Origin: Verrucomicrobiia bacterium
GTDB lineage: Bacteria > Verrucomicrobiota > Verrucomicrobiia > JABWAM01
DNA length: 6,418 bases
Direction of reading: 5' to 3'
Assembly: GCA_013360985.1 (NCBI GenBank)
Contig: JABWAM010000144.1
Span: 1 to 6,418, forward strand
The translations under genes and the position numbers were made by a program. The notes below the pieces were generated by a model that did not search any database, was not told the DNA's origin, and was given only the letters and a program-made list of their open reading frames with translations. Positions 6,158 through 6,418 of this stretch are shown piece by piece; position 1 is the first letter of the stretch, and every line of letters begins with the position of its first letter.

Positions 6158-6199
6158 CTTTCGGTAGCGAAAGGTAGGGCGAGGCCGCCGGCCGAGCCG
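6158..6199 (-). repeat. GC-rich repeat, inverted copy, with small hairpin
   Basis: The reverse complement of 6173-6199 is identical over 27 bases to 6358-6384 and differs from copy 1 at one base. It is joined to a 6-base-stem hairpin, CTTTCG-GTAG-CGAAAG, at 6158-6173. Read with the repeat, the outer flank (TTTCGCTACCG) resembles the CTCGCTTCGCG flank of the right-hand copy with a small offset. Confidence 0.7.
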
Positions 6200-6355
6200 C
6201 CGCATCGCGCTTCGGCCCTCCTCTCCCCTCCGACCTCGGTTTCCCCTCGGAGAAAAGGGCGGTCTCCGTGGGCCACCTCTTCCTTACCGTCCGCTCTCTC
6301 CTCGATCCTCGAACCTCACGCCTCGAACGCTTGGGTTTCTCTGCCGTCGAGGATG

Positions 6356-6395
6356 GACGGCTCGGCCGGCGGCCTCGCCCTACCTCGCTTCGCGA
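6356..6395 (+). repeat. GC-rich repeat, right-hand copy
   Basis: The first 30 bases match 3111-3140 at 29 of 30 positions in direct orientation, and 6358-6384 is a perfect inverted match to 6173-6199. The following CTCGCTTCGCGA matches the flank of the degenerate copy at 3175-3193. The pair 6173-6384 could be terminal inverted repeats of a 212-base non-coding element, but no target duplication is evident. Confidence 0.72.
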
Positions 6396-6418
6396 TGAAA
6401 AGGGAGCTCGGTTTATTC

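Larger units (their letters stand above)
5727..6418. other. Intergenic region, repeat- and pyrimidine-rich, no gene seen
   Basis: This is 692 bases without a convincing gene. The part next to the methyltransferase (5727 to about 5940) is AT-richer and includes a possible promoter. From about 5941 onward the plus strand is dominated by C and T with CCTCGA hexamers, then two inverted copies of the GC-rich repeat. Open frames on both strands translate to Ser/Pro/Arg-rich or Gly/Arg-rich sequence without motifs. No tRNA or transposase signal was recognised. A gene could start beyond the right edge. Confidence 0.6.

Noticed and set aside
6024..6326. CRISPR array
   Set aside because: The repeated unit is only about six bases with irregular spacing and no uniform spacers or cas genes.

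Overview
This window looks like part of a surface-polysaccharide (capsule, O-antigen or exopolysaccharide) locus from a GC-rich bacterium, probably Gram-negative. The evidence is a CMP-KDO-synthetase-like cytidylyltransferase, a glycosyltransferase-like protein of the surface-carbohydrate type and three different SAM-dependent methyltransferases. There are no rRNA, tRNA, transposase, integrase or CRISPR signals. Taxonomy cannot be fixed from the sequence. The dispersed GC-rich intergenic repeats and degenerate CCTCGA runs remind me of Verrucomicrobiota/PVC-type genomes, but that is a low-confidence impression.

Layout. (1) Positions 14-2903, minus strand: three genes read right to left. They are an FkbM-family methyltransferase (2903 to 2106), a small SAM methyltransferase (2109 to 1546) and a 511-residue GT-B-like surface-carbohydrate protein (1549 to 14). 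Each junction is a 4-base ATGA overlap, so this is one translationally coupled operon. A possible Shine-Dalgarno at bases 1-6 suggests it continues beyond the window. (2) Positions 2904-3355: a divergent intergenic region with a GC-rich repeat pair and nested palindromes. (3) Positions 3356-4956, plus strand: an HpcH/HpaI-family aldolase followed after 11 bases by a KdsB-like cytidylyltransferase. (4) Positions 4914-5726, minus strand: a lower-GC methyltransferase with a hydrophobic N-terminus, overlapping the cytidylyltransferase tail to tail by 43 bases. (5) Positions 5727-6418: no convincing gene; a pyrimidine-rich tract with CCTCGA hexamers and two inverted copies of the repeat also found at 3111.

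How the genes may work together. The aldolase can in principle join pyruvate to an aldehyde to give a 2-keto-3-deoxy acid sugar, and the cytidylyltransferase activates that kind of sugar as a CMP derivative. This would be an aldolase-based counterpart to the usual PEP-dependent KdsA/KdsC route to CMP-KDO, neither of which is present in this window. The divergent operon would supply transfer and methylation of the glycan. That coupled route is the most interesting hypothesis here; it is inference from adjacency and family membership.

A 30-base repeat occurs in direct orientation at 3111 and 6356 (29 of 30 identical) and brackets the aldolase, cytidylyltransferase and methyltransferase, so this block could be an exchangeable cassette. 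Dispersed repeats scattered between genes explain the same observation equally well.
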